Shown here piece after piece: positions 24,770-33,531 of a stretch of 64,000 nucleotides of DNA. The notes beneath the pieces are model-generated. The model was not told where the DNA came from. It worked only from the letters and a program-made list of their open reading frames with translations, and did no database searches. Source of the DNA: Halobacterium wangiae (GTDB lineage Archaea > Halobacteriota > Halobacteria > Halobacteriales > Halobacteriaceae). The first letter of the stretch is position 1. Each line of letters opens with the position of its first letter. The stretch spans positions 2,790,001-2,854,000 of the forward strand of contig NZ_CP089588.1 of NCBI RefSeq assembly GCF_021249345.1, written 5' to 3'. The position numbers were made by a program, and so were the translations under genes.

Positions 24770-25474
24770 ATGAGTCTGCTCGAAGTGGACGGCATCGACG
24801 TCGCCTACGGCGACGTGCAGGTCATCTGGGACGTGAGCTTCTCGGTCACCGAGGGCGAGACGGTCGCCCTGCTGGGCGCGAACGGCGCCGGCAAGACCAC
24901 GGTGTTGAAGACGATCTGTGGCCCGCTCGTCCCCCAGACTGGCGACATCAGCTTCCAGGGCGAGTCCATCGGTCACCTCGAACAGGACCGCGTCGTCCCG
25001 AAGGGGATCACGCACATCCCCGAGGGCCGCGAGATATTCGTCGACAGTACCGTCAAGGAGAACCTCCGCCTCGGCGCGTACACGAACCGTGGCGGGATGG
25101 ACGAACAGCTCGAACGCGTCTACGACGTGTTTCCGCGCCTCGAGGAGCGCAAGGGCCAGACGGCCGGCACGCTGTCGGGCGGCGAACAGCAGATGCTCGC
25201 CATCGGTCGCGGCCTGATGAGCGACCCCGAACTCATCCTCCTCGACGAAGCCAGCCTCGGCCTCGCCCCGGTGCTCGTCGAGGACGTCTTCGAGGCCATC
25301 GAACGCATCAACGAGGAGGGGACGACCGTCCTCCTCGTCGAACAGGACGTGAACAACGCGCTCCGCATCGCCGACCGCGGCTACGTCCTCGAGTCCGGGC
25401 GCATCACGCTGTCGGGTGACGCCGCGGACCTCGCGGAGGACGAGCGCGTCGCGGCCTCGTACCTCGGCGGCTGA
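24770..25474 (+). CDS. livF: Branched-chain/aromatic acid ABC transporter ATP-binding protein LivF
   Basis: 234 residues, the usual LivF length. Walker A is G-A-N-G-A-G-K-T-T (about residue 36), the signature is L-S-G-G-E-Q-Q, and Walker B is L-I-L-L-D-E-A-S-L-G-L-A-P. The last motif marks LivF rather than LivG. The protein powers import with LivG, LivH, LivM and the binding protein. It is convergent with livM, and livG lies 8 kb away, an unusual split. With catabolic neighbours the cargo may be an aromatic acid rather than leucine. Confidence 0.92.
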   Translation: MSLLEVDGIDVAYGDVQVIWDVSFSVTEGETVALLGANGAGKTTVLKTICGPLVPQTGDISFQGESIGHLEQDRVVPKGITHIPEGREIFVDSTVKENLRLGAYTNRGGMDEQLERVYDVFPRLEERKGQTAGTLSGGEQQMLAIGRGLMSDPELILLDEASLGLAPVLVEDVFEAIERINEEGTTVLLVEQDVNNALRIADRGYVLESGRITLSGDAADLAEDERVAASYLGG

Positions 25475-25536
25475 GGGCCAGGAGCGACGTTTGGAAGGGA
25501 ACGCTCGAAAAAACTACCGAAGCCGACTGTTCTCGA

Positions 25537-26571
25537 CTACTGTTCGTTCGGCGGTGGCGACTCCGCGGTGCCGTCGACGTCCGCGTCGGCGGACTGCTCG
25601 TCGCGCCCGTACCGGTCCGAGAGGAGTGTGTAGAGGCCGCCGGGGATGAAGACGATGAACGCGATAATCAGGCCGCCCTCGATGACGGTGGCGAACTCGC
25701 CCGCGAACGAGCGGAGCCCGTTGTCGAGCAGGAGGAACAGGCCCGCGCCGATGAGCGGGCCGCCCATCGTCCCCATGCCCCCGAGGATGACGACGACCAG
25801 CGTGTCGACCATCCACACGACGCTGAGCGTCGACTCTGGGTTGACGTACAGGGTGAACTGCGCGTAGAGACCGCCGGCGAGCCCCGCCATCACCGAGGAG
25901 ACGACGAACGCGTACATCTTGTACTTCAGCGGGTTGACGCCGAGGCTGCTGGCAGCGGACTCGTCGTCGTGGATCGCGCGCATCCCGAGGCCGGCGCGGC
26001 TGTTCACGATGGCGTACGTGACGAGCACGACGAGCACCGTGGCCGCGAGCATCAGGAGGAACATCGTGTCCTCGGTCATGTTGTTGTTGATGTAGTAGCC
26101 CGTCGACCCCCCGGAGAACCGGCGCTGGTCGAGCAACACGAGCTGGACGATAGACGCCATCGCGAGCGTACCGATGGCGAAGTAGTGGCCCGTCAGCCGG
26201 AACAACACCGGGCCGAGCACGGCAGCGAGCAGACCCGCCCCGAGCGCGCCGCCGATGGCCGCGACGATGACCGGTGACTGGATGGCCTCCGGCAGGCCCG
26301 CGCGTGCCGGCGTCGTCAGCCACGCCGAGACGAACGCACCGGTGCCGAAGAACGCGGCGTGACCGAGCGAGATCTGTCCCGCGTACCCCGCGATGAGGTT
26401 CCAGGAGACACCCAGCACGACGAAGACGAGCCCCGTGAACACGATGTCCGTGATGTACGACGTCGTCGAGAACGGGACGGCGGCGAGTGCGAGGACGACG
26501 GCGACGAACGCCGCGATGCGTCGTCGCGTGTCGAAGAGGCCGGCGAAGGAGTCGGTCATCGACGCCATCAC
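25537..26571 (-). CDS. livM: Branched-chain/aromatic acid ABC transporter permease LivM
   Basis: 344 residues with about ten hydrophobic segments. LivM motifs are visible: N-L-I-A-G-Y-A-G-Q-I-S-L-G-H-A-A-F-F-G and the late E-A/G-rich G-G-M-G-T-M-G-G-P-L-I-G-A coupling region. The start overlaps the livH stop by 4 nt, so the two are translationally coupled; ATGs at 26571 and a few codons later are both possible. The C-terminal tail is acidic and cytoplasmic. Confidence 0.93.
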   Translation of the reverse strand: MMASMTDSFAGLFDTRRRIAAFVAVVLALAAVPFSTTSYITDIVFTGLVFVVLGVSWNLIAGYAGQISLGHAAFFGTGAFVSAWLTTPARAGLPEAIQSPVIVAAIGGALGAGLLAAVLGPVLFRLTGHYFAIGTLAMASIVQLVLLDQRRFSGGSTGYYINNNMTEDTMFLLMLAATVLVVLVTYAIVNSRAGLGMRAIHDDESAASSLGVNPLKYKMYAFVVSSVMAGLAGGLYAQFTLYVNPESTLSVVWMVDTLVVVILGGMGTMGGPLIGAGLFLLLDNGLRSFAGEFATVIEGGLIIAFIVFIPGGLYTLLSDRYGRDEQSADADVDGTAESPPPNEQ

Positions 26572-27449
26572 TCACCACCTCCGGAGCTCCCGAACAGGCC
26601 GTGCGGCCGGACGAGCAACACCAGCAGGAAGATAGTGAAGCTGATGATGTCCCGGAAGCCGCCGCCGAGGTAGAGCACACCGACGTTCTCGGAGACGCCG
26701 AGGATGAGGCCGCCGACGAGCGTGCCCGCGACGCTCCCGACGCCGCCGAGCACGACGACCGCGAACGCCTTCAGCAGGTACGACCAGCCGACGAACGGGT
26801 CGATAGGGAACAGCATCGACAGGAGCGCGCCGGCTGCGCCGGCCAGTCCCGTCCCGAGACCGAGCGTGATGACGTAGATGTTGTCCGTGTCGATGCCCAT
26901 GTACTGCGCGGCGGAGCTGTTCTGTGCGGTCGCCCGGATGGCCAGGCCCGTGGTCGTGTACTTCAGGAACGCCCACGTGCCGAGGATGAGCACGACGGAG
27001 ATGACGAACGTCACGACGCGCGGGAACGAGAGGGTCGCCGTTCCGACGGCGATCGCCTCGCCGGGGATGCCGATCTCCGTGGCCTGGGACTCGCTGCCGA
27101 CGAGGATGCGACCGATGCTCTGGAGCATGAGTGCGAGGCCGAAGAGGACGATGATCGGCTGTTCGAGTCCCTCGCCGACGACGCGTTCGAGGAGGAAGCG
27201 CTGGAGCGCCATCCCGAGGACGAACAACACGAGGAACGCGACCACCATCCCGATGATGGGTGTCACGCCGAGCACCCCGAAGAGGAGGATGGCGACGTAG
27301 GCACCGACCATGAGCATGTGGCCGTGGGCGAGATTCACGATGTCCATGATGCCGAACACGAGCGACAGCCCGAGCGCGGCGACGGCGTAGATCCCCCCGA
27401 GGAGGATTCCGTTGAGCAGCGACTGGAACACGAGGTCAGATGCTACCAT
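26568..27449 (-). CDS. livH: Branched-chain/aromatic acid ABC transporter permease LivH
   Basis: 293 residues with eight or so hydrophobic segments. LivH motifs include G-G-I-Y-A-V-A-A-L-G-L-S-L-V-F-G near the N-terminus, N-L-A-H-G-H-M-L-M-V-G-A-Y-V and V-V-L-G-G-V-G-S-V-A-G-T-L-V-G-G. It follows livK by 42 nt and overlaps livM, forming livKHM. The short livK-livH gap contains a near-palindrome CTGTGTATACAG. Confidence 0.93.
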   Translation of the reverse strand: MVASDLVFQSLLNGILLGGIYAVAALGLSLVFGIMDIVNLAHGHMLMVGAYVAILLFGVLGVTPIIGMVVAFLVLFVLGMALQRFLLERVVGEGLEQPIIVLFGLALMLQSIGRILVGSESQATEIGIPGEAIAVGTATLSFPRVVTFVISVVLILGTWAFLKYTTTGLAIRATAQNSSAAQYMGIDTDNIYVITLGLGTGLAGAAGALLSMLFPIDPFVGWSYLLKAFAVVVLGGVGSVAGTLVGGLILGVSENVGVLYLGGGFRDIISFTIFLLVLLVRPHGLFGSSGGGE

Positions 27450-27491
27450 GTGTGAGGCTGTGTATACAGGTAAAACCCGGCGGATAAGAAG

Positions 27492-28745
27492 TTACCGCTC
27501 GCTCCAGTCCGGGATGGGGTACTGGAAGTCGATGGCACCGGGGCCGTCGACGTCGGGGTAGACGGTGTGCTGGTTACCCTCCCACCACTGGCCGGTCGGG
27601 GCGGTCAGTTCGCCCTCCGCGGGCAGACCGTTGTCCTCGAAGCTGAACGTCCCGATGACCGTCTCGAACTCCTCCGAGCGGAGTGCGCTCTGGACGTCTC
27701 CGGGGTCCGTCGAGTCCGCGCCCTGCAGCGCCTGCATCGCGGTCTGCGCGACGTTGTACGCGCCGCCGACCGGCGAACGGATGAGCTGCCCCTCCTCGAG
27801 GCCGTACTCCTCTTCGTACATCGTCCGGAGCGTATCGTTGCCGCCGCCCGTGAGGCCAGGCACCCAGCCGGGGCACATGCACGCGTACGCGCCCTTCTCG
27901 CCGAGCGCCGACCACCAGGCGGTCGGGTCCGCCGCGCGCACGAACTTCACGATGTCCGGCGACCAGTTGTTCGACTGCATCTGGTTGATGGCCGTGATGC
28001 CGCCGGGTGGCGTCGGCGTCGACAGCAGCACCTCGACGTTCGCGCTCTCGGACTGCGAGATGAGCGACGAGAAGTCCTGGGAGCCCAGGGAGAACGTCTC
28101 GCGCATGACCACGTCGTAGCCCGCACTCGACAGCGTGTCCTCCCAGTACTGCGCCTGCTCGTTGCCCCAGCCGCTGTTCGGCTCCCAGAGACCGACGTTG
28201 GTCGGGCGTTCCTCCTCGGGGATGAGTTCGAGGAGGCCGCGGGTCGACCGCGCGACGTCCCGGGACTTCGGGAACGGGGAGTACGTCCACTCGTACCCCT
28301 CGTTCCGGTGGGGGCCCTCGAACGCGAAGAACGCCCCGATGAACGGCAGCCCCTGGTTCTCCGCGAACGCACTGCCCGCGGTGACCAGCAGACTGGAGAA
28401 GCTCCCCCAGATCATGTCGACCTGGTTGTCGCTGGTGATCTGGTTGAGGTTCTGCCGGACGACCTCCGCGTCGCTCTCGTCGTCCTGCATGATGAGTTCG
28501 ACGTCCTGGTCGAGTTCCTCGTTCATCGTCTGGACGCCGAGTTCGTACCCCTGTTTGACGGCGTTCCCGAGCGAAGAGAACTGGCCGGTCTCCGGCACCG
28601 TCGCGGCGATCGTCACGGTCCCCTCGCCACCGCCGCTTCCGCCGATCAGCGTACAGCCAGCGAGTCCGGAGGTGCCGACGGCACCGACTGCGCCAAGTGT
28701 TTTGAGATACCTACGCCTGCTCTGTGGCACGTCACTGTCCACCAT
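27492..28745 (-). CDS. livK: ABC transporter substrate-binding lipoprotein LivK type
   Basis: 417 residues. The N-terminus is a Tat signal (S-R-R-R-Y-L-K) followed by a lipobox L-A-G-C, so the protein should be folded before export and anchored by lipid. The mature part has the Peripla_BP_6 pattern: A-T-V-P-E-T-G-Q-F-S-S-L-G-N-A-V-K-Q-G and later G-A-Y-N-V-A-Q-T-A-M-Q-A-L. It binds the cargo for LivHMGF. Aromatic-acid binding is inferred from the neighbours only. A 14-nt palindrome directly abuts the start codon. Confidence 0.93.
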   Translation of the reverse strand: MVDSDVPQSRRRYLKTLGAVGAVGTSGLAGCTLIGGSGGGEGTVTIAATVPETGQFSSLGNAVKQGYELGVQTMNEELDQDVELIMQDDESDAEVVRQNLNQITSDNQVDMIWGSFSSLLVTAGSAFAENQGLPFIGAFFAFEGPHRNEGYEWTYSPFPKSRDVARSTRGLLELIPEEERPTNVGLWEPNSGWGNEQAQYWEDTLSSAGYDVVMRETFSLGSQDFSSLISQSESANVEVLLSTPTPPGGITAINQMQSNNWSPDIVKFVRAADPTAWWSALGEKGAYACMCPGWVPGLTGGGNDTLRTMYEEEYGLEEGQLIRSPVGGAYNVAQTAMQALQGADSTDPGDVQSALRSEEFETVIGTFSFEDNGLPAEGELTAPTGQWWEGNQHTVYPDVDGPGAIDFQYPIPDWSER

Positions 28746-28759
28746 GGTGTGTCCACACC
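28746..28759. promoter_or_regulatory. Palindrome at the livK start (candidate operator)
   Basis: GGTGTGTCCACACC has perfect 6-nt arms and touches the livK ATG (28743-28745). A minus-strand TATA-like box (GTTTTATAC, around 28773-28781) lies upstream. The palindrome therefore covers the likely transcription start, where a repressor would block initiation. Confidence 0.5.
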
Positions 28760-28927
28760 TTTATCACGTACAGTATAAAACATGTGGTTTTAGTCAGGTA
28801 GCTAACAATTCCAGCGGGCGTATCGTGCTACTCGCCCAGTGTTCTCGCCGACGTCGGAGCGACACGGTCCGACAGTTGCGGTCCAGAGCGAGTAGAGTGC
28901 CCAGGGAACAGGTGATCGAAGGCGTCT

Positions 28928-30013
28928 CTAGGTGGAGTTCGACGGTTCGGCCTCCGCGTAGAAGTTGAACGCCTCGAGCACCGGCCGGTCGGTCATGCCG
29001 AACAGGATCGCCTCCTCACCGTCGGGTTCGTGGTGGTGGATCTCGTCCGGCGGCACCACGAAGATGTCCCGTTCGCCCCACTCGAGGGCCTCGTCGCCGA
29101 CGTGGGTCGCGCCTTCGCCCTCGACGACGAAGTAGACCTCCGTGGAGTTGTGGAAGTGCGGGTCCGTCGACCCCTGGAGCAGCTGCGCGCGGAAGGACAT
29201 CGTCGGCGTCACCGGCGGTTCGCCGTTGGCCGGGTTGACGTACGCGAGACTGTGTCCGTCGTGTGGGTCCGGGTCGTCGTTGTCCGCGTGCTGGCGCAGA
29301 GCCTCCAGCATCTCCGCCCAGCCGAAGCGGTACGGCGGCGTCGGCTCCTGGTTCCCCTCGAACGGACCGGGGATGGAGTCGTCGTCGTCCTCGTTCGTCG
29401 GCCGACCGCGGCCGTACTGGGAGTCCCAGTAGCCCTGCGTCTTCGTCACCGGCTGGCGCTCCAGCTCGTGGTTCTCGAAGACGTGGGTGTTGTTGAGGGT
29501 GTCCAGGAACAGCGGCAGGTCGAGGATGTCGAGCCACGCCGCGGTCTCGTCGGAGTCGTTGACGTGGTCGTGCCACTCCCACTGGGGGGTGGTGATGAGG
29601 TCGTTGTCCAGCATCGGGAACTCCTCGCCGGCGACGACGGTCTTCATCTCCTCGTGGCCGTCGATGGTGAACCGGAGCGCGCTGGAGGCGTGGCGGTGGG
29701 CGGGCGCGGTCTCACCGGGGGAGACGGTCTGGACCCCGACGTAGATGGTGTTCGAGATGGCGTGCGGTGCGTTGATCGGGACGGCGACACGTCGCTGGAA
29801 GCCCGGTGGCAGGTCCGCAATCGGGACGTCGGCCTCGATGCCGTCGATGGCGGCCTGGATGTCCTCCCACTTCCAGATGTTCGCACCGATGTCGTCGATG
29901 AGGTCTCCCATGTCGTCCTCCACTTCCCACAGTGGCCGGAGGTTGTTCTGTTCGAGGATGCTCCTCGTCTCCGCACTCATCTCTAGGAGATCCTCTGGGT
30001 CTTGCTGGGCCAT
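28928..30013 (-). CDS. Gentisate 1,2-dioxygenase (bicupin)
   Basis: 361 residues with two cupin domains. The N-terminal one has P-A-H-R-H-A-S-S-A-L-R-F, the Fe(II)-binding pattern of gentisate 1,2-dioxygenase, then P-M-L-D-N-D-L-I-T-T-P-Q-W-E-W-H-D-H. The C-terminal cupin has D-P-H-F-H-N-S-T-E-V-Y-F and an H-H-H-E cluster. The enzyme opens the ring of 2,5-dihydroxybenzoate to maleylpyruvate. A TATA-like box (minus-strand ACTTATGAG, 30037-30045) about 27 nt upstream points to its own leaderless promoter. It is followed by livKHM. Confidence 0.87.
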   Translation of the reverse strand: MAQQDPEDLLEMSAETRSILEQNNLRPLWEVEDDMGDLIDDIGANIWKWEDIQAAIDGIEADVPIADLPPGFQRRVAVPINAPHAISNTIYVGVQTVSPGETAPAHRHASSALRFTIDGHEEMKTVVAGEEFPMLDNDLITTPQWEWHDHVNDSDETAAWLDILDLPLFLDTLNNTHVFENHELERQPVTKTQGYWDSQYGRGRPTNEDDDDSIPGPFEGNQEPTPPYRFGWAEMLEALRQHADNDDPDPHDGHSLAYVNPANGEPPVTPTMSFRAQLLQGSTDPHFHNSTEVYFVVEGEGATHVGDEALEWGERDIFVVPPDEIHHHEPDGEEAILFGMTDRPVLEAFNFYAEAEPSNST

Positions 30014-30078
30014 AGTGACTCATTGGCACAGAATTCTCATAAGTGTACTGGACACGGCCAGCGGGGCCACCGACGGGT

Positions 30079-30249
30079 TCAGACCTGGTCCGCGTAGACG
30101 TCCGCCGAGCGGAAGACCGAGCGACAGTCCTCGCAGACCATCCGCCGCTGGATGGCGTACTCCCACAGTTTCCCGCCACAGTTCAGACAGTCGAAGTGTG
30201 CTTCCACGAACGGGTCAGCCTCCGCGTACGGGTTCGCGAACTCGGCCAT
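30079..30249 (-). CDS. Small zinc-ribbon protein
   Basis: 56 residues from the ATG at 30249 to TGA at 30079. Two cysteine pairs, C-L-N-C-G-G and C-E-D-C-R-S, spaced 18 residues apart, form a zinc-ribbon pattern. Codon use is strongly haloarchaeal and the protein is acidic with an aromatic-rich middle, so it is probably real despite its size. It sits in line between the thioesterase gene (77 nt upstream) and gentisate dioxygenase (65 nt downstream) on the same strand. Function is unknown; a partner or regulator of the neighbouring enzymes is possible. Confidence 0.75.
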   Translation of the reverse strand: MAEFANPYAEADPFVEAHFDCLNCGGKLWEYAIQRRMVCEDCRSVFRSADVYADQV

Positions 30250-30326
30250 GTGCGTACATCGCCCGGGGAAGCCAAAAGGATACCGTCCACGGGACTCCCG
30301 CGGGCGTCCACCCTTCGAGGACGCGG

Positions 30327-30734
30327 TCAGTCCGCCGTGTACGCCCGCATCGCGTCGCGAAGGTCGTCGGGGAGTTCCATCGACCCGCCGCCACCGATTG
30401 TGGCGCAGACGCGCTGTTCGTAGCCGGAGAACGCCACCTCGCCGTCACTGTGGGCCTCGTACTCGAAGCGCACGCTCCGCGTCCCGAGGTCCGGCGTCAA
30501 CTGGATGGTGACGTCGTCGCCGGCCTCCACGGGGTTCTCGAACTCGAAGTTCATCTCCACGAGCGGGAGCCCGAAGCCGTGTTCCTGGGAGAGCTCCCAG
30601 AACGGGAACCCGATCTCCTGCATGAACATGTCCGAGGTCTCGTGGAGAGCGTCCACGATGCGGGGGTAGTGGGCGATGCCGAACGGGTCCGTGTCCGAGA
30701 ACCGCACCGTCCAGACGCGGTCGTACACGCTCAC
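30327..30734 (-). CDS. 4HBT-family acyl-CoA thioesterase
   Basis: 135 residues of hot-dog fold. The active-site region F-S-D-T-D-P-F-G-I-A-H-Y-P-R matches the 4-hydroxybenzoyl-CoA thioesterase family, in which the acid after the T/S-D is catalytic. It follows the ADP-forming CoA synthetase genes with a 4-nt ATGA overlap, so it is translationally coupled to a CoA-ester maker. Hydrolysis of gentisyl-CoA to gentisate would fit the dioxygenase next door, but other aryl or acyl CoA esters are possible. Confidence 0.83.
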   Translation of the reverse strand: MSVYDRVWTVRFSDTDPFGIAHYPRIVDALHETSDMFMQEIGFPFWELSQEHGFGLPLVEMNFEFENPVEAGDDVTIQLTPDLGTRSVRFEYEAHSDGEVAFSGYEQRVCATIGGGGSMELPDDLRDAMRAYTAD

Positions 30735-31432
30735 TCACCCCCGAGAACCACGAGTGCGTCCAGGGCGACCGCGCCGTCGCCGGTCGCCAGCACCGGGTTC
30801 ACGTCGACCTCCGAGATCTCCTCGTGGGCCGCCACCAGGTCGCCGACGGCCGCCACGACCTCGGCGAGCGCGTCCACGTCCGCCGGTTCACGACCGCGGT
30901 AGCCGGCCAGCAGCTCCGCCGCGGTCAGCTCCTCGATGGCCTCGCGGGCCTCCGCCTCGTCGATGGGCGCGATGCGGTGGCTCGTGTCCTCGTACACCTC
31001 CGTGAAGATGCCGCCGAGCCCCGTGAGCACGACCGGACCGAACGACGGGTCGCGAAGGCCGCCGACGATGACCTCGGTTCCGGCGTCCACGTCGGCGGCC
31101 TCCTCGACGAGCACGTCCGCGTCGATGTCGAGGTCGTCGGCCGCCGCGAAGATGGCGTCTGTGGCCTCCCGGACCGCCTCCGCGGAGTCGAGGCCCACCG
31201 CGACGCCAGCGCCGTCGGCCCACTCGCTCTTGTGGGTGACCGCCGGCGAGGAGACCTTCACAACCACCGGGAAGCCGATGTCGCTGGCGGCCTCGACTGC
31301 GGCGTCGGTGTCCGACGCGACGGCGAACGCCGGCGTCTCGATGCCCGCGGCCGCGAGCAGCGACTTCGATTCGGCCTCCGTGAGCGTCGTCCGTCCCTCG
31401 GCCTGCGCGGCCGCGATCGGGTTCTCAGACAT
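30731..31432 (-). CDS. ADP-forming acyl-CoA synthetase, beta (ATP-grasp) subunit
   Basis: 233 residues, the ATP-grasp half of acetate-CoA ligase (ADP-forming): F-P-V-V-V-K-V-S-S-P-A-V-T-H-K-S-E near residue 53, then E-V-I-V-G-G-L-R-D-P-S-F-G-P-V and E-V-D-V-N-P. It transfers phosphate with its alpha partner between ADP/ATP and acyl-phosphohistidine. The start overlaps the alpha gene by 8 nt and the stop overlaps the thioesterase gene by 4 nt. Confidence 0.9.
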   Translation of the reverse strand: MSENPIAAAQAEGRTTLTEAESKSLLAAAGIETPAFAVASDTDAAVEAASDIGFPVVVKVSSPAVTHKSEWADGAGVAVGLDSAEAVREATDAIFAAADDLDIDADVLVEEAADVDAGTEVIVGGLRDPSFGPVVLTGLGGIFTEVYEDTSHRIAPIDEAEAREAIEELTAAELLAGYRGREPADVDALAEVVAAVGDLVAAHEEISEVDVNPVLATGDGAVALDALVVLGGE

Positions 31433-32801
31433 CGGCGCTCACCTCCTCGTCCGCTCCCGTCTCGTCCAACTCGGCGTAGCGAGCGAGCAGCGCCGCGGCC
31501 TCGGCGCCGCGCTCGGGCGACGTGAACACCGGCACCCCCGCGTCCCTGAGCGCCGCGAGGTCGTCGGCCATCGACTCCGCGGGCCCCTCCGTCGCGAACA
31601 GCACGGGTTTCTCGACGCGCTCGGCGAGTCCGTCCAGCGTCTCCTGGGGGAAGCCGAGGGCCTCCTCGTACAGTTCGTATACGAGGACGACGTCGACGTT
31701 CTCGTCCTCGGCGACGGCCTCGACGACGTCGCCGAACGCGGGCATCGGCCGTCCCGTGTCCACCGGGTTCTCCGCGTACGTGATGCCCGGGAGGATCTCG
31801 CCGACGCGGTCCTGGGTCTCCGCCTCGAGGTCCGGTAGCCTCGCGCCGGCGCGCTGGAGGCGGTCCGCGACGATGATGCCGGGTCCGGCCTGCGCGGTGA
31901 CGACGCCGACGTTCGCCCCGTCCGGTTCCGGGGACGCGGCGAGCGCCTGGCCGCCGTCGAACAGTGCCGTCGTCGACTCTACCGTCGGGACGCCGTACTG
32001 CTGGAAGCCCGCGGTGTACAGCGCGTGGTCGCCAGTGAGCGCGCCGGTGTGGGACTCCGCGAAGTCGCCGACGTCGGACTGCCCGACCTTGTACGCGACC
32101 ACCGGGGTGTCTGACTCGCGGCACGCCTCGAGGAGTGCCCGGCCGTCGTCCGTCCCCTCGACGTGGAGCACGATGGCGTCCGTCTCCGGGTCCGAGTCGA
32201 AGTACGGGATGGCCTCCTCGAAGCCGACGTTCGCGCGGTTCCCCAGCCCGACCATCGTCGCGATACCCCGGCCCTCCCGGTGGGCGTGGAACGCTAGCTG
32301 GTGGGCGACGCCGCCGCTCTGTGCGAGGATCGTCACGCCCCCGGGCTGGAGTCGTTCTACGCCGCCCGCGAACGACGCGAGCAGGTTCGAGGCGGGTGCG
32401 ACGAAGCCGCTCGTGTTCGGGCCGAGCAGGGCGACGTCGTGTTCCTCGGCGGCCGCGACGACGTCCGCCTGTAGCTGTTCGCCGTCGTCGCCGGCCTCGG
32501 CGAAGCCGCCGGCGTAGATGACGGCGCCGCCGACCCCGGCCTCGCCGCACTCCGCGACGACGTCAGGGACGACGTGGGCCGGCACCGCGAGCAACGCGAG
32601 GTCCACGCGCTCGTCGATGTCCGTGACGGAGTCCACGAACGGTTCGTCGAAGACGGAGCCCTCGCCGGAGGGATTCACCGGGTAGACGCGACCGTCGAAC
32701 TCGACGGCGTTCGCCATCGCCTCGTAACCGAGTTTTCCTTCGGTCGCGGAGGCGCCGACGACTGCGATACGGTCGGGCCGGAACAGGCGCTGCAGGTTCA
32801 C
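31425..32801 (-). CDS. ADP-forming acyl-CoA synthetase, alpha (CoA-binding) subunit
   Basis: 458 residues from a GTG at 32801. The N-terminal CoA-binding domain begins F-R-P-D-R-I-A-V-V-G-A-S (about residue 7), and the succinyl-CoA ligase-like part includes L-G-P-N-T-S-G-F and A-Q-S-G-G-V-A-H-Q. A Ser/Thr-rich position where many family members have the phosphohistidine (around S-H-T-G-A-L-T-G-D-H) is visible, with His in place. In most archaea alpha and beta are fused or in this order. The acyl substrate is unknown; an aryl acid or a product such as acetate or succinate are both possible. Confidence 0.9.
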   Translation of the reverse strand: MNLQRLFRPDRIAVVGASATEGKLGYEAMANAVEFDGRVYPVNPSGEGSVFDEPFVDSVTDIDERVDLALLAVPAHVVPDVVAECGEAGVGGAVIYAGGFAEAGDDGEQLQADVVAAAEEHDVALLGPNTSGFVAPASNLLASFAGGVERLQPGGVTILAQSGGVAHQLAFHAHREGRGIATMVGLGNRANVGFEEAIPYFDSDPETDAIVLHVEGTDDGRALLEACRESDTPVVAYKVGQSDVGDFAESHTGALTGDHALYTAGFQQYGVPTVESTTALFDGGQALAASPEPDGANVGVVTAQAGPGIIVADRLQRAGARLPDLEAETQDRVGEILPGITYAENPVDTGRPMPAFGDVVEAVAEDENVDVVLVYELYEEALGFPQETLDGLAERVEKPVLFATEGPAESMADDLAALRDAGVPVFTSPERGAEAAALLARYAELDETGADEEVSADV

Positions 32802-32907
32802 GACTCACTGTACACTGAATGCCACCAAAACGGTTTTCCCCGCGTCAATCGGTCCCCCGGGCGGTGGACGCGTTGCTCCTCCCCGGTCAGTGAGCGCGCT
32901 GGAGGGG

Positions 32908-33429
32908 CTACTCGGGCAGCACTGGCCCGTCCTCGACGACGTGGGAGGTGGCCGCGTGCTCCCTGGCGAGTTCCGCGTACCGGTCACCGGTGCTCGCCCA
33001 GCGGGAGTCCTCCAGTTCCCTGACGACCTCCGCCGGAGTGCCGACCGCGAGCACGCTATCCGGGATCTCCGTTCCTTCCGTGACCGTGCTGTTCGCGGCG
33101 ACGACGCTCTCCGCCCCGACCTCGACGCCGTCGAGGACCACGGCACCGATGCCGACGACGCTGCGCTCGCCGACGGTGGCGTCGTGGACGACGGCGTTGT
33201 GGCCGACGGTGGCACCGGCTTCGAGCACCGCTGCCTCGTGGAGCGTCGCGTTGTCCTGGACGTTCGCGCGTTCGCCGACGACGATTCGTCCGTGGTCGCC
33301 GCGCAACACCGCTCCCGGCCAGACGCTCGCTTCCGGACCGATGCGGACGTCGCCCACGACCGTCGCGGCTTCGTCGACGTACGCCGTGTCGTCGATGTCG
33401 GGAACCGTCCCGTCGAAACTTCTGATCAT
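32908..33429 (-). CDS. Gamma-carbonic-anhydrase-like hexapeptide protein (PaaY type)
   Basis: 173 residues from the ATG at 33429; the extra 33 residues of the longer frame reach into the livG promoter. Left-handed beta-helix repeats are visible (V-G-D-V-R-I-G, A-S-V-W-P-G-A-V-L-R-G-D), with the metal histidines in G-H-N-A-V-V-H-D and N-A-T-L-H-E. PaaY-type proteins can act as CoA-ester hydrolases or carbonic anhydrases. It is the first gene of a minus-strand run of CoA genes and divergent from livG. Confidence 0.83.
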   Translation of the reverse strand: MIRSFDGTVPDIDDTAYVDEAATVVGDVRIGPEASVWPGAVLRGDHGRIVVGERANVQDNATLHEAAVLEAGATVGHNAVVHDATVGERSVVGIGAVVLDGVEVGAESVVAANSTVTEGTEIPDSVLAVGTPAEVVRELEDSRWASTGDRYAELAREHAATSHVVEDGPVLPE

Positions 33430-33497
33430 CCCACCCGCCTCGACGGGGCCGGCGGACACAACCTTTGGGGAGCCGACGGCCGCCGCGTGGAGGGCTA

Positions 33498-33506
33498 CAT
33501 TTAATT
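33498..33506 (+). promoter_or_regulatory. TATA-like promoter of livG
   Basis: CATTTAATT is about 29 nt ahead of the ATG at 33532. The gap to the start includes GGGAGGG, which may serve as a ribosome-binding site if there is a leader. Confidence 0.55.
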
Positions 33507-33531
33507 GGGAGGGTAGGTAACTCCTCACACG

